Source: DASTFY01 sp963769115 | GTDB taxonomy: Bacteria; Actinomycetota; Acidimicrobiia; Acidimicrobiales; Ilumatobacteraceae | Direction: 5' to 3' | DNA length: 64,000 nucleotides | Assembly: GCA_963769115.1 (NCBI GenBank) | Contig: CAVYKN010000007.1 | Location: 248,001 to 312,000, forward strand | Shown: positions 18,659 to 26,968 of the stretch, one piece after another | Layout of the letters: each line of letters opens with the position of its first letter | Numbering within the stretch: the first letter of the stretch is position 1 | Position numbers and translations under genes: made by a program | The notes under the pieces: generated by a model | Database searches by the model: none | Seen by the model: the letters and a program-made list of their open reading frames with translations, nothing else | Told to the model about the DNA's origin: nothing

Positions 18659-19564
18659 ATGGCCGATTTCACCACCCTTGTCTCATCGCTCGAACTCGTC
18701 ACACCTGGTCCTGACGACGCTGACCTCGCTGGGGTCGCGTTCCTTGCCCGGTACAGCGGCCGCACCCTTGACGCCTACCGGCACGACCTCCGCTCGTTCT
18801 TCCAATGGACGGCCGACCACGGTGTGGCACCGTTGGCGGCGACCCGGGCCAACATCGAGCTCTACCGGATGTCCATGGAACAACGCGGCTTTGCGGCCTC
18901 GACCATCGACCGGCGGCTGTCCACGGTGTGCGGCTACTACCGGTTCGCGCACATCGACGGTCGCATCCCCGCCAACCCGGCCCAGTATGTCCGGCGCCCC
19001 AAGGTCCCCGAGACCCAAGGGCACGGGATGGACCGCACCGAGCTCGGCACCTTCCTGTTCACCGCCGAACGGTACGACCCGATGCACGCCGCCCTGGCCG
19101 TGCTGCTCGGCCTCAACGGGCTGCGGGTGTCCGAAGCGTGCGGCGCGAACATCGAGGACCTCGCCGTCCAGCGCGGACACCGGACCCTCGCGATCGTCGG
19201 AAAGGGCAACAAGCCCGCGGTGATCCCGCTCGTGCCGCGCACAGCCCGCACCGTCGATCTCGCCGTGGGAGAGCGCCACGAAGGGCCGATCCTGTGCCGG
19301 CGGGACGGCCAGCGGCTCGACCGTCGCACAGCCCATCGGTGGGTCCGGTCGATCGGCAGGCGGGCCGGGCTTGGGGTCGTGCATCCGCACATGCTGCGGG
19401 CCGGGTTCATCATGGCCGCCCTGGACGCCGGGGTCCCGTTGCGGGACGTCCAGATCGCGGCGCGCCACGCCGACCCCCGCACCACCACCATCTATGACCG
19501 GCGCCGCGAGAACTTCGACCGGCACGCGGCCTACGTCGTAGTCGCCTTCGTCGCTGGCGGATAG
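18659..19564 (+). CDS. Tyrosine-type site-specific recombinase
   Basis: A complete 301-residue recombinase. The N-terminal SAM-like core-binding domain spans about residues 28-110, and the catalytic domain holds Arg156 (LNGLRVSEACG), Lys182 (VGKGNKPAVIP), His244-x-x-Arg247 (HPHMLRAG), His270 (ARHADPRTT) and nucleophile Tyr279 (TIYDRR). All six active-site residues are present. The ATG is fixed by a strong AAGGAGG about 7 bp upstream. No insertion resembling the IntI-specific extra helix is evident by eye. It points away from element E1 and the phosphotransferase cassette, which is the orientation of an integrase relative to its cassettes. Confidence 0.92.
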   Translation: MADFTTLVSSLELVTPGPDDADLAGVAFLARYSGRTLDAYRHDLRSFFQWTADHGVAPLAATRANIELYRMSMEQRGFAASTIDRRLSTVCGYYRFAHIDGRIPANPAQYVRRPKVPETQGHGMDRTELGTFLFTAERYDPMHAALAVLLGLNGLRVSEACGANIEDLAVQRGHRTLAIVGKGNKPAVIPLVPRTARTVDLAVGERHEGPILCRRDGQRLDRRTAHRWVRSIGRRAGLGVVHPHMLRAGFIMAALDAGVPLRDVQIAARHADPRTTTIYDRRRENFDRHAAYVVVAFVAGG

Positions 19565-19660
19565 TGCCCCGCCTCGGCACTTCTGGGTCGCGCCCGACTG
19601 GTCACGCAGACTGAGATCCTGCCGGTGCTGCCTCTGTCGTCGGTGCGCACCTGACTCGAT

Positions 19661-20557
19661 TCACGTATCCGAGGGCCGCGTCGGCCAGGCGATGTCTGCG
19701 CGGAGTCCGTAGTGATCGCTGGCGAAGACGCCGGTTCTCGCCTCGTTGAAGGCAAGTTCGGCGTTCACGACTCGTCCTGCGCCGTCTTCGCGGAACGCCG
19801 GGTCACCGACGAAGATGTAGTCGATGCGACCGGGGTGATAAGAGTTCGGGGTCATCGGATTGCCCGCGGGATCCCACGTCACACCGCCGGCACCGTGCAC
19901 CACTCCCCAGGCGTCCTGGAAGTACGTGCTTCGTTCCTTGACGACGGCGTTGCCGGTGAGGAAACGGATCACGTCGGATTCCGGATCGGCGTTGAAGTCC
20001 CCACACAGCACCGGTGGCATCTCCGCCGAGGGGTCACAGGTTCGAGCGATCGCGTCGTCGATGAACAGCGCCTGCTCCACGCGTTGGGCCGTCTGCCCGG
20101 TCCCCGAGTGGAGATGGGTGCTGTACACGTCGATCCCACCCGTGCGGGCGTGGAGCAACTCGTACGGAACTCCAACCGGAACGAACGGCACGCGCATCGT
20201 CACATGGGGCCGATCTTCCTCGTCAGGGTTGATCGGCATCGCCATCAACTCGACGGTGTCGATTGGCCACCTGCTCAAGATCGCCGATCCGAACCTCACC
20301 GACGGATGAGCGCCGGTCGCTTCGGGGTCAGGCAACGCGAACCCGTCGAACGCCACGTACCAAGTCTCCGACAGGTGCTCGACGACCCATCCGGCCGTGT
20401 TCGGGCGGCGATGATCCTCCCAGACCTCTTGTAGACAGACCAGGTCAGGTTTCAGGTCCTCGAGCCATCTGACGACCTCGACTCTGCGCTCCGGCCACCG
20501 AGGCCCGAATATCGAATCCATGTTGAGCTGAACGACCCTCAATACCCCCACGCTCAT
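19661..20557 (-). CDS. Endonuclease/exonuclease/phosphatase family protein
   Basis: A 298-residue EEP-fold phosphoesterase. LQEVWED (catalytic Glu), GDFNADPESD, RIDYIFVG and the final SDHYGL are the family motifs in order. ATG at 20557 gives MSVGVLRVVQLN, the typical first strand; earlier codons are not conserved. Members cleave DNA, phospholipid or inositol phosphates, and the substrate here is open. An AGAACGCCGG junction string lies about 125 bp upstream of the start (20682-20692). Confidence 0.88.
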   Translation of the reverse strand: MSVGVLRVVQLNMDSIFGPRWPERRVEVVRWLEDLKPDLVCLQEVWEDHRRPNTAGWVVEHLSETWYVAFDGFALPDPEATGAHPSVRFGSAILSRWPIDTVELMAMPINPDEEDRPHVTMRVPFVPVGVPYELLHARTGGIDVYSTHLHSGTGQTAQRVEQALFIDDAIARTCDPSAEMPPVLCGDFNADPESDVIRFLTGNAVVKERSTYFQDAWGVVHGAGGVTWDPAGNPMTPNSYHPGRIDYIFVGDPAFREDGAGRVVNAELAFNEARTGVFASDHYGLRADIAWPTRPSDT

Positions 20558-20743
20558 GGGCTGCAGTGTCCCACCATCGACGAGCGGCCGCAGCGGCTGC
20601 GCCGGTGTCCGACTGCGCGGCCGAGCCGCAGGCTCAACTGATCGCGCCCACCCGAGAAGACTCAACCTGCACACATCCGCCCAGAACGCCGGTTCTCGGG
20701 GAACGTGCCGGAGCGGGCATCACAGCTGCACAGTCTGCGCGGG

Positions 20744-20772
20744 TTGACTTTCCCAGTTGGAAACCGTAACTT
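20744..20772 (+). promoter_or_regulatory. Strong sigma70-type promoter
   Basis: TTGACT (20744-20749), 17 bp, then TAACTT (20767-20772), 30 bp before the ATG of the membrane protein gene. Both hexamers are near consensus and the spacing is ideal. It is unusually AT-rich for this window. Confidence 0.7.
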
Positions 20773-20793
20773 ACTTTCCGGATCGGAAAGTAA
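20749..20793 (+). promoter_or_regulatory. Two TTTCC/GGAAA operators over the promoter
   Basis: TTTCCcagttGGAAA (20749-20763) lies in the spacer, and TTACTTTCCGgatCGGAAAGTAA (20771-20793), a perfect 10 bp dyad, starts in the -10 hexamer. Both share TTTCC...GGAAA half-sites, so a dimeric regulator could bind twice and block transcription. The coupled winged-helix gene at 21279 is the natural candidate. The ribosome binding site AAGGAG overlaps the right end. Confidence 0.65.
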
Positions 20794-20802
20794 GGAGCAA
20801 TC

Positions 20803-21282
20803 ATGCCCAACTCGGTAGGGGCGAGCGACGCCCGCTCGGCACTGACAGCGGCCGAGTACAGCCGCCAACAGGTCATCGCCGAGATCGACATGCCCCGCTG
20901 GTATTGGCTAGGCCTGGCGGCGGGTTGGATCGGACTCGGAGTCATCGCCGACGTAGGCCCCGCCTGGTTGGCGGTCGCCGCGACGCTGGCATTCGGCGCC
21001 GCCCACGCGGCGGCGGCACAGAACGTGTTGTCGGGAAGAAGGCGATCGGCCGCGCTCAGCGTCCGAGCCGAGCTGGTCGGTACACACATCCCCACGTTGG
21101 TGATCGGGTTCCTCGTAGGTCTCGTCGCACTCACCGTCGCGGCGGCGTTGCTGATCGATGCTGACGGTGCGAACCACCCGGCCACGATCGCCGGCGTCAT
21201 GGCGGCGATAGCCGTCGCCCTCGGCGGTCCGGAGCTGATGGCCGCAGTCCGCCGGAGGGCGCTGCGCAATGCCCCGCGATGA
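20803..21282 (+). CDS. Hypothetical membrane protein, regulator-coupled
   Basis: A 159-residue protein with an N-terminal soluble stretch of about 30 residues and four hydrophobic segments (two around residues 35-75, two around 95-145). I recognise no family beyond small membrane proteins that pair with HTH_34 regulators. An AAGGAG ribosome binding site lies 5 bp before the ATG. The stop overlaps the start of the regulator gene as ATGA, and both are driven by the promoter/operator at 20744-20793. Confidence 0.75.
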   Translation: MPNSVGASDARSALTAAEYSRQQVIAEIDMPRWYWLGLAAGWIGLGVIADVGPAWLAVAATLAFGAAHAAAAQNVLSGRRRSAALSVRAELVGTHIPTLVIGFLVGLVALTVAAALLIDADGANHPATIAGVMAAIAVALGGPELMAAVRRRALRNAPR

Positions 21283-21578
21283 CAGCCGAACCGCGGTTCG
21301 ATGAACTCATCCACCCGAGCACGCGACTATCAATCGTCGCCCTATTGGCCGCCGCCGACTGGGTCGACTTCGCGTTCGTCCGCGACAGGCTGGGACTTTC
21401 CGACTCCGCACTGTCCAAACAGTTCGCGACCTTGGAAAGCGCCGGCTACATCGCGATCGAACGCCCGATAGCTGACCGGCGACGCCGGGTCCATGTACGC
21501 CTCACCGACACCGGACGGCGCGCGTTTGAGGGACACGTGGCCGCGCTTCGCCAGATCGTGGCCAGTGTCGACCGATAA
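21279..21578 (+). CDS. Winged-helix transcriptional regulator (HTH_34/MarR-like)
   Basis: A 99-residue winged-helix protein. Helix-turn-helix FVRDRLGLSDSALSKQFATL and the wing VRLTDTGRRAFEGH match the HTH_34 group of small MarR/ArsR-like regulators. It is translationally coupled to the membrane protein gene. The simplest model is autorepression through the two dyads upstream, which I infer from position only. Confidence 0.82.
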   Translation: MTAEPRFDELIHPSTRLSIVALLAAADWVDFAFVRDRLGLSDSALSKQFATLESAGYIAIERPIADRRRRVHVRLTDTGRRAFEGHVAALRQIVASVDR

Positions 21579-21735
21579 GTCGCGTCGCTGACCGGCCAGT
21601 AGCGAGGGCCAACTTTCCGTCCGCCGAGATCGCAACCCATTCTGACCACGCAGCGGCGGCGGCCCGACCCTCAGTACTGCGCCAGCCAACACCCACCGCT
21701 TCAGGACGCTATCCACGACCCCTTCCAAGGTGTCA
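21579..21735. other. Short gap before dyad copy B
   Basis: No supported gene. The stretch separates the regulator operon, reading right, from the dyad that terminates the minus-strand NTF2-like cassette. Confidence 0.3.
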
Positions 21736-21814
21736 CCAAACGCCGGCTCCGGGCCGCTGATCTGTGCGGGCACCTCCGGACGGTCAGCTAGCGCATCACG
21801 GCAGATCGGCGTTC
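21736..21814 (-). repeat. Dyad repeat copy B (attC-like), 3' of the NTF2-like gene
   Basis: Same core as copies A, C and D: AACGCCGGCTCCGG at the left, GCTGATCTGT, GGTCAGC and GCGCATCACGGCAG at the right. The expected GTTCGG has become GATCGG, but a CGGCGTT follows at once, so AACGCCG (left) and CGGCGTT (right) form an outer stem. It starts 22 bp after the stop of the minus-strand gene at 21837. Confidence 0.75.
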
Positions 21815-21836
21815 TCCGTGGCCACGATCGCGCGTG

Positions 21837-22244
21837 TCAATCGGGCGGTCGGTATGTCTCGCGCACCATGGCGTCGATGTCGCCACCGTCTTGTTCGATC
21901 GCCTCCATGTAGAGGCGGCCCCAAGCAATGAGCTTGCCCTCGATCCCCACCACGGTGACGCCCTGCATGGCAAAGGGCTTTCCATCGGTATGCGTCCCCC
22001 GCCAGCGCCATTCTCCGATCTCGACATCGTTCTCGGTGTTCCCCGATGTCAGGAGTTCGGCCTGGAAGTCGGAGATGCCAGCGAAGACGCTCGTCCAGTT
22101 TTCTCGCACCTTGTCGCGGCCCTCGAACGCCCGGCCGGGATGAGCGGGCTGCTCACTGTGATAGTCCGACGCGAAGCATCCGACGAACGCATCCAGGTCA
22201 TGGGCATTCAGCGCGGCGAGCAATCGGTTCATCAGGTCGGCCAT
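21837..22244 (-). CDS. NTF2/SnoaL-like protein
   Basis: A 135-residue alpha+beta barrel of the nuclear transport factor 2 superfamily, SnoaL-like branch. Typical blocks are LLAALNAHDLDAFVGCFASD, GRAFEGRDKVRENW and GEWRWRGTHTDGKPF. Such domains act as small isomerases, hydrolases or binding proteins; no specific activity is evident. An AGGAGG ribosome binding site precedes the ATG. It sits between dyad B and 72 bp element E2, the same arrangement as the phosphotransferase gene. Confidence 0.82.
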   Translation of the reverse strand: MADLMNRLLAALNAHDLDAFVGCFASDYHSEQPAHPGRAFEGRDKVRENWTSVFAGISDFQAELLTSGNTENDVEIGEWRWRGTHTDGKPFAMQGVTVVGIEGKLIAWGRLYMEAIEQDGGDIDAMVRETYRPPD

Positions 22245-22336
22245 GATGGACCTCCTCGTGACGGTCGCGGGCCATCAGTATCCCGCATTGAGATCACGCA
22301 TGGCCCATCCGACGCCGCCGTCACCGCTAGCGCCGA

Positions 22337-22408
22337 TTGCCCGCTCCGCGCTCGTTCTGACGAGCCAGATCGCGCACCGATCATTCGATCTGCGCACTGC
22401 CCCAGAAC
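22337..22408 (-). repeat. 72 bp element copy E2
   Basis: Same length and structure as E1, with one substitution in the centre (GAGCCAGATC instead of GAGCCCGATC). It ends in CAGAAC and continues into GCCGGTTCC. On the minus strand it lies 93 bp upstream of the NTF2-like gene. Confidence 0.85.
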
Positions 22409-22488
22409 GCCGGTTCCTCGCCAGGGTCGCGGTGATTTCGGACCGCCGTGAGAGTCCACCTGATGTCCGTACAGGAGAGGGGACATCC

Positions 22489-23388
22489 ATGTCAGATTCC
22501 ATCACGCTCAGCTCGGCGGCGCTCGACTGCCCGGATGCCCGAGAGCTGGCCGCCTTCTACGCCGGCATCACCGGCGGACGAGTGATCTTCGAGAACGACG
22601 CCTGGGCCACCGTCGACGGCCCTGGCGGGCGGATCGACTTCCAGACCGTGCCCGGCTACATGCCGCCGGCGTGGCCCGACCCGACCTCGTCGATCCAGAT
22701 GCACCTCGACTTCTACGTCGAGGACCTGGCCGCCACCGAGGCTCGCGTGCTGGCCGCCGGGGCGAGGAAGTTCGGGTTCCAGCCCAATTCCGATCACTGC
22801 TTCGTGTTCGCCGATCCGGTCGGTCACCCCTTCTGCCTGTCGACCTGGGGTGACCTCGCGGCGTCGACGGGCGACGGGATCAGCCGCCCGACGGCAGAGA
22901 TCGAAGCGCTGCTCGCCTACCTTGACAGCCAGCGTGATCACGTGCTCGGCATCCTCGACGGACTCGACGAGGCCTCGCTGCGGCGGCCGGTGCTGCCGTC
23001 GGGGTGGACCTGTCTCGGGCTGGTGCAGCACCTTGCCGTCGACGTCGAGCGGTTCTGGTTCCGTGGCGTGGTTGCCGGCGAGGTCGCCGTCACAAGTGAA
23101 CTGATCGAGGGCGAAGGCGACGCGTGGCAGGTCGCCCCCGGCGTCCCGGCCGTGGAGGTCTTCGCCAACTACCGCGACGAGATTGCCCGAGCCAACGCGA
23201 TCATCGCCGCGAGGCGAGCGGACACCGCGCCGGCCTGGTGGCCCGGCGACCTGTTCGGTGAGTGGCGGCTCGATGATCTTCGCGACATCGTCTTGCACGT
23301 GATCACCGAGACTGCCTGCCACGCAGGGCATCTCGACGCGGCCCGCGAACTGCTCGACGGCCATGCGTGGCGGGTCGTCACCAGGTGA
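22489..23388 (+). CDS. VOC-domain and DinB-domain fusion protein
   Basis: A 299-residue protein with two domains. Residues 1-120 form a VOC/glyoxalase-like domain (LSSAALDCPDARELAAFYAG, then FVFADPVGHPFCLSTW). Residues 140-299 form a DinB/DUF664-like four-helix bundle (DEASLRRPVLPSGWTCLGLVQHLAVD, then HVITETACHAGHLDAARELLDG), whose histidines usually hold a metal. The DinB part suggests a thiol-dependent transferase; the VOC part may bind substrate. An AGGAGAGG sequence precedes the ATG. It starts 80 bp right of element E2 and reads away from it. Confidence 0.85.
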   Translation: MSDSITLSSAALDCPDARELAAFYAGITGGRVIFENDAWATVDGPGGRIDFQTVPGYMPPAWPDPTSSIQMHLDFYVEDLAATEARVLAAGARKFGFQPNSDHCFVFADPVGHPFCLSTWGDLAASTGDGISRPTAEIEALLAYLDSQRDHVLGILDGLDEASLRRPVLPSGWTCLGLVQHLAVDVERFWFRGVVAGEVAVTSELIEGEGDAWQVAPGVPAVEVFANYRDEIARANAIIAARRADTAPAWWPGDLFGEWRLDDLRDIVLHVITETACHAGHLDAARELLDGHAWRVVTR

Positions 23389-23440
23389 CCATCATCCACG
23401 ACGTAGGTGACGACAGCTTCGTTGTTGATCCGCCCTGGCG

Positions 23441-23590
23441 TCACGCGATGTCGATCATCTCCTCCAACTGGTCGGTGCCGACGACTCGGTTCGCGCCGCC
23501 GGCGGCGACGGCGAGGGTGGCCCGACTCTGCCCGCACCCCACATCGAGCACCCTTGCACGACTTGTCGGGCAGCAGTGACGCATGCACTC
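23441..23590 (-). pseudogene. Class I SAM methyltransferase fragment
   Basis: The minus strand reads SRARVLDVGCGQSRATLAVA and GANRVVGTDQLEEMIDIA, then stops. This is methyltransferase motif I and the acidic end of strand 2 only. The catalytic half is missing, so it is a remnant. It lies between the VOC-DinB gene and an IS110 remnant. Confidence 0.5.
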
Positions 23591-23734
23591 GCGCGTAGTC
23601 TCATGAGGTCCGCTACCCGCGGTCCGGAGGGCGCCGTAACACGCGCGGTCGGACCAGCTCGGACCGTGCTCGACGGATCCACGATCGCATCTTCGTCGCA
23701 CGATGCGACCTGCTGCCATCTCCTAACGATGCTC

Positions 23735-24735
23735 CTAGGGGCTGTCAAGGGCGAGTTGTTGGCGAGGTAGGTGGTTGTAGACCTCGCGTGCGATGTAGCG
23801 CTTGAGGCAGCGGATCGCCTCCTTCTTGGTGAGGCCGTCCTTCAGGCGTCGTTCGATGTAGTCGCGGGTGGCGGGGTCATAGACCATCCGCGTGATGACG
23901 ATCTTCCAGAGCGCGGAGTTGGCTTGGCGGTCACCACCGCGGTTGAGGCGGTGACGTTCCTGTTTGCCGCTGCTGGCGTCGATGGGCGAGGCGCCGCAGA
24001 GGTGAGCGAACGTCGCCTCGTTGCGCAGCCGCTCAGGGTTGTCGCCTGCGGCGACGAGCAACGCTGATGCGCATTCAATGCCGATGCCCAGGCGGGCCAC
24101 CAGCTGGGGCGCGGTGTCGGCCACGAGGGGTTCGAGGATGGTGTCGAGCTCGGCGACCTCGGCCTCGAGCGATAGCGCCCGTCGGGCCAACAGACGCAGC
24201 GTCAGCCTGGTGAGGGACCGAGGGTCACGACCAGCTCCAGGTCGGGAGGCGCTGCAGCGTTCGAGGAGCCGATACACGTTTAGATGGCGCAGCTCGGTGC
24301 GGATGTCGTCGGGCGCGGTGGAGATGAGGCTGCGCATCTGATTGAGCGCCTGGGTCCGGGCCTTGCGGGCCGAGAGGCGCGCTACTCGCAGAACCCGCAT
24401 CGCCTCCACGTTTCCGTTCCTCGTCTTGGCCTCGCCGTGGGCATCGCCGCACTGCGCGGCGCGCGCCGCGGTGATGGCGTCTTGAGGATCGCTCTTGCCG
24501 CGTCGGCGTCGACGCTGGCGATTGGGACGGTCCACCTCGACGACTCGCACCGCCTCAGCGTGGAGGTGGCGGGTGAGGCCGGCGCCATAGGACCCGGTTC
24601 CCTCGACACCGACCACGTCTACCTCGCCGAAGCCACGCAGCCAGATGAGCAGACGCCGATAGCCACTCAGCGTCGTCTCGAACGACTCGACTCCGAGGAG
24701 CGCGCCATGGTGGTCCCTGTCTCACCGGGAGCTGT
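23735..24735 (-). mobile_element. IS110-family transposase remnant, 5'-truncated
   Basis: The minus strand encodes about 330 residues of an IS110 transposase: LLIWLRGFGEVDVVGVEGTG, DRPNRQRRRRRGKSDPQDA, then the transposase-20 part LVARLGIGIECASALL and IDASSGKQERHRLNRGG, which contains the serine region. The N-terminal 30 or so residues with the first catalytic Asp are missing, because a stop lies just upstream of DHHGALLGVESF. It is therefore probably inactive. It truncates the gene remnant that follows element E3. Confidence 0.8.
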
Positions 24736-25167
24736 GGTGATCTGACCACTTGTCACGTTGAAGCAGTAGGGGTGGAAAGGGAGCCCCTCGATCGCGAGCC
24801 TGTAGAACCCCTCGTAGTGCGTCCGTGACTCATCGATGGGCATCATGTTCGTGTACTTCGTGCTCAATACGACGTCCCACTGGGCTCCCCAGCGAGGCGC
24901 TCGTTCGGCTTTGACGTCAGCGTCGCCCCGACGAACGGCGGCACGCTGCACCTCGACGTCTGGAACGACATCGGACAAATCCCCCTGATCCCGACGTGAC
25001 GACCGGCAGCGCCCTATCGGCGCTCCGAACGTCGATCCCCCGCAAAGATCATGAGGACGCCGATCGGCACGTCGGTACCACGTCGCCAAGACGCGGAGTC
25101 GGCCACCCGGTAGGGCATATTGCCCGCTCCGCGCTCGTTCTGACGAGCCCGATCGCGCACCGATCAT
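24735..25167 (-). pseudogene. Unknown gene fused in frame to element E3 and cut by the IS110 remnant
   Basis: An open minus-strand frame starts inside element E3 with MIGARSGSSERARSGQ and continues to the edge of the IS110 remnant. Its last 50 residues (APRWGAQWDVVLSTKYTNMM, ESRTHYEGFYRLAIEGLPFH, PYCFNV) look like real protein, but I recognise no family. The middle part is doubtful because the other strand also shows coding character there. The 3' end is lost. Confidence 0.4.
24898..24999 (+). pseudogene. C-terminal fragment of an unknown protein
   Basis: A plus-strand frame reads RSFGFDVSVAPTNGGTLHLD and VWNDIGQIPLIPT before TGA. It has the look of a beta-rich protein end, but nothing upstream continues it. 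It overlaps the E3-linked frame on the other strand, so only one of the two can be genuine. Confidence 0.3.
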
Positions 25168-25191
25168 TCGATCTGCGCACTGCCCCAGAAC
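25120..25191 (-). repeat. 72 bp element copy E3
   Basis: Nearly identical to E1 over the full 72 bp, including the ATA before TTGCCCG. It ends in CAGAAC followed by ACCGG rather than GCCGG. On the minus strand it precedes a gene remnant cut by an IS110 element. Confidence 0.85.
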
Positions 25192-25424
25192 ACCGGGAGC
25201 CTGACGTGTCCGCGCGCGTGGCTCATCGGCACTTGCGGGACACCCTCGCCGGCCGTCTGCCGAGCGTTCCAGGACGCGCAGTAGCGAATGCTCGGCGAGA
25301 TCCTCGGGATCAGCCGGGAACGGCGCTTGGAGGATGGTCCGGCGGGTCCGATGCCGCGCGTTCGAGGACGCGCACTATCTGCGGCGGCGTACTGTGGAGA
25401 GTCGCCCGCGCGGGAGGTATCGGC

Positions 25425-25901
25425 ATGAGCCATGCGGCAACCCGACCGCCGAAGCACCCGCCGCCGTGGTTCGTGCACGCGGCTTGGCGCGTTCATCGCG
25501 CGCTGTACCGGCTCAGCGGCGGCCGATTCCTGTGGACCACGTCGAACAAACGCGGCTGGGGTTCGCTGCGCCTCACGACCGTCGGGCGGAAGTCTGGGCA
25601 AGAGCGCAGCGTCATTGTCGGATACCTCGAAGACGGCCCCAACCTCGTCGCGCTCGCGATGAATGGCTGGGACGAGGGCCGTCCCGCATGGTGGCTCAAC
25701 CTCGAGGCGCATCCGGATGCCGTCATTCGATTGGCGGACAAGCAGCCGCGCCCGGTGCGCGCACGCCTTTCGGCGGGAGAAGAGCGTGATCGGCTGTGGC
25801 AGCGCTGGGTCGCGGTCGATCCCAGGATCGACGCGTTTGCGGGCCGGCGGTCGACCAAGACGCCAGTGATCGTCCTCGAGCCGCGCAACCAGACCGCCTG
25901 A
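25425..25901 (+). CDS. Deazaflavin (F420)-dependent nitroreductase family protein
   Basis: A 158-residue Ddn-like protein. LRLTTVGRKSGQERSVIVGY is the cofactor-binding block, followed by NLVALAMNGW and WWLNLEAHPDAVIRL. The family uses F420H2 to reduce quinones or nitro compounds. GGGAGGT about 7 bp before the ATG fixes the start. It lies right of element E3 and reads away from it, like the VOC-DinB gene relative to E2. Confidence 0.85.
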   Translation: MSHAATRPPKHPPPWFVHAAWRVHRALYRLSGGRFLWTTSNKRGWGSLRLTTVGRKSGQERSVIVGYLEDGPNLVALAMNGWDEGRPAWWLNLEAHPDAVIRLADKQPRPVRARLSAGEERDRLWQRWVAVDPRIDAFAGRRSTKTPVIVLEPRNQTA

Positions 25902-26030
25902 CACACCGCGGCGATGGCGTCCGCCCTGATCAGGTAGACAACGTGATCTCGAACGGAGAGCTGCTGCTTCGCAATGCCGCTCCAGCGCATCGCTCCGCGA
26001 GGACGGTCCCCTAGCGCCGGCTGTGCGGCG

Positions 26031-26321
26031 TCAGCCGAGGCGTTGCTCGAGGTGGACGACGACATTGTCGCCGTCGGTCTTGCCGATGGCCTTGCGGATG
26101 GCAGCGGCGATGGGGAGCTTGTGCGTGCCGTCGCCGAGCGCCATGAACGAGCTGCGGAACGCAGCGCCGTCTACGGTGCCGGCGACCTTGACGAGACCGC
26201 GGGTGCCGAACACGGTGGCGGAGTCGGACATCTGAACGCAGGTCCAAGTGTCACCCTCGCGCACTCGCCCCAACGTGGCGGTGAACGTGATATCGAGCGG
26301 CCCGATTGTGGACTTGGTTAT
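26031..26321 (-). CDS. DUF1905 domain protein with apparent ATA start
   Basis: A 96-residue beta-barrel protein of the DUF1905 type (PLDITFTATLGRV, then GTVDGAAFRSSFMALGDGTH and IRKAIGKTDGDNV). Function is unknown. The homologous N-terminus begins with an ATA codon at 26321-26319, placed about 6 bp after a perfect GGGAGGAGG; no ATG, GTG or TTG is near. A TTG at 26273 would remove the first beta strand. Either ATA is used, or an ATG has mutated or been misread. Confidence 0.7.
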   Translation of the reverse strand: MTKSTIGPLDITFTATLGRVREGDTWTCVQMSDSATVFGTRGLVKVAGTVDGAAFRSSFMALGDGTHKLPIAAAIRKAIGKTDGDNVVVHLEQRLG

Positions 26322-26605
26322 GGCTGCCTCCTCCCTGGTTCAGTCCGCCGGGTGGCAGTGAGGCACAACGCCAGTGTCAGACTCTAGTGACGACGCTCGA
26401 TCGACGAATTCATCGGATCGCGTGCGAGTCCCGAGTCCGGATGGATCGACCGATCGGGGTCGCCGGACCACGATGACGCAACCCCTCCCGCTACCGTCCC
26501 CGACCGCCGGATGGTGGACCGGCGCGTGTCGTGGAAAGTCGAAGCGGCTCATTGTCACGAACGCTGCTGGCGACCACGCCGCCGGTGGCGTCGGAGTCCG
26601 GGTGA
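26322..26605. other. Gap with no supported gene
   Basis: Nothing convincing on either strand in about 285 bp. A short imperfect hairpin (ACGCTGCTGGCGAC facing GGTGGCGT near 26560-26595) follows the stop of the PadR-linked membrane gene and could be its terminator or a worn cassette site. Confidence 0.3.
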
Positions 26606-26968
26606 TCAGGTCAGCCGGCGCCAGGCCTTGGCTCGGCGACGCGCCATGACGAGCGCGACGACTGCACACAGCGTGCTGGCGAGTCCGACGAGGACGAATG
26701 TCGACCACCAATGATCGAGGATCTCGAGGGCGCCGTCTCGCAGGTGCCCGACGACGTGGACCAGACCGAAGGTCGACACACCCACCCCGAGCACCGCTAC
26801 GACGAGCAGAGGACTAGTCATGTCGCCGAGTCTCAGCCCCAGTGCCGCCACGAGGACATCGGCGCGGTCTCGCACGGGACGTGTCGAGCCGTCGAGTAAC
26901 TCCGCCGCCTCCTCACCGTGACGCGCCCGAACCTCTGCGGGGAGCATCCGGATGATCAGGCGGTCCAC
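26606..26968 (-). CDS. Membrane protein linked to a PadR regulator
   Basis: A 120-residue protein. A charged N-terminus (MDRLIIRMLPAEVRARHGEE, resembling the prefix domain of PadR-linked membrane proteins) is followed by two hydrophobic segments around residues 52-72 and 88-108. The GTG start overlaps the PadR gene by 13 bp, so they form an operon. Role unknown. Confidence 0.7.
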   Translation of the reverse strand: MDRLIIRMLPAEVRARHGEEAAELLDGSTRPVRDRADVLVAALGLRLGDMTSPLLVVAVLGVGVSTFGLVHVVGHLRDGALEILDHWWSTFVLVGLASTLCAVVALVMARRRAKAWRRLT

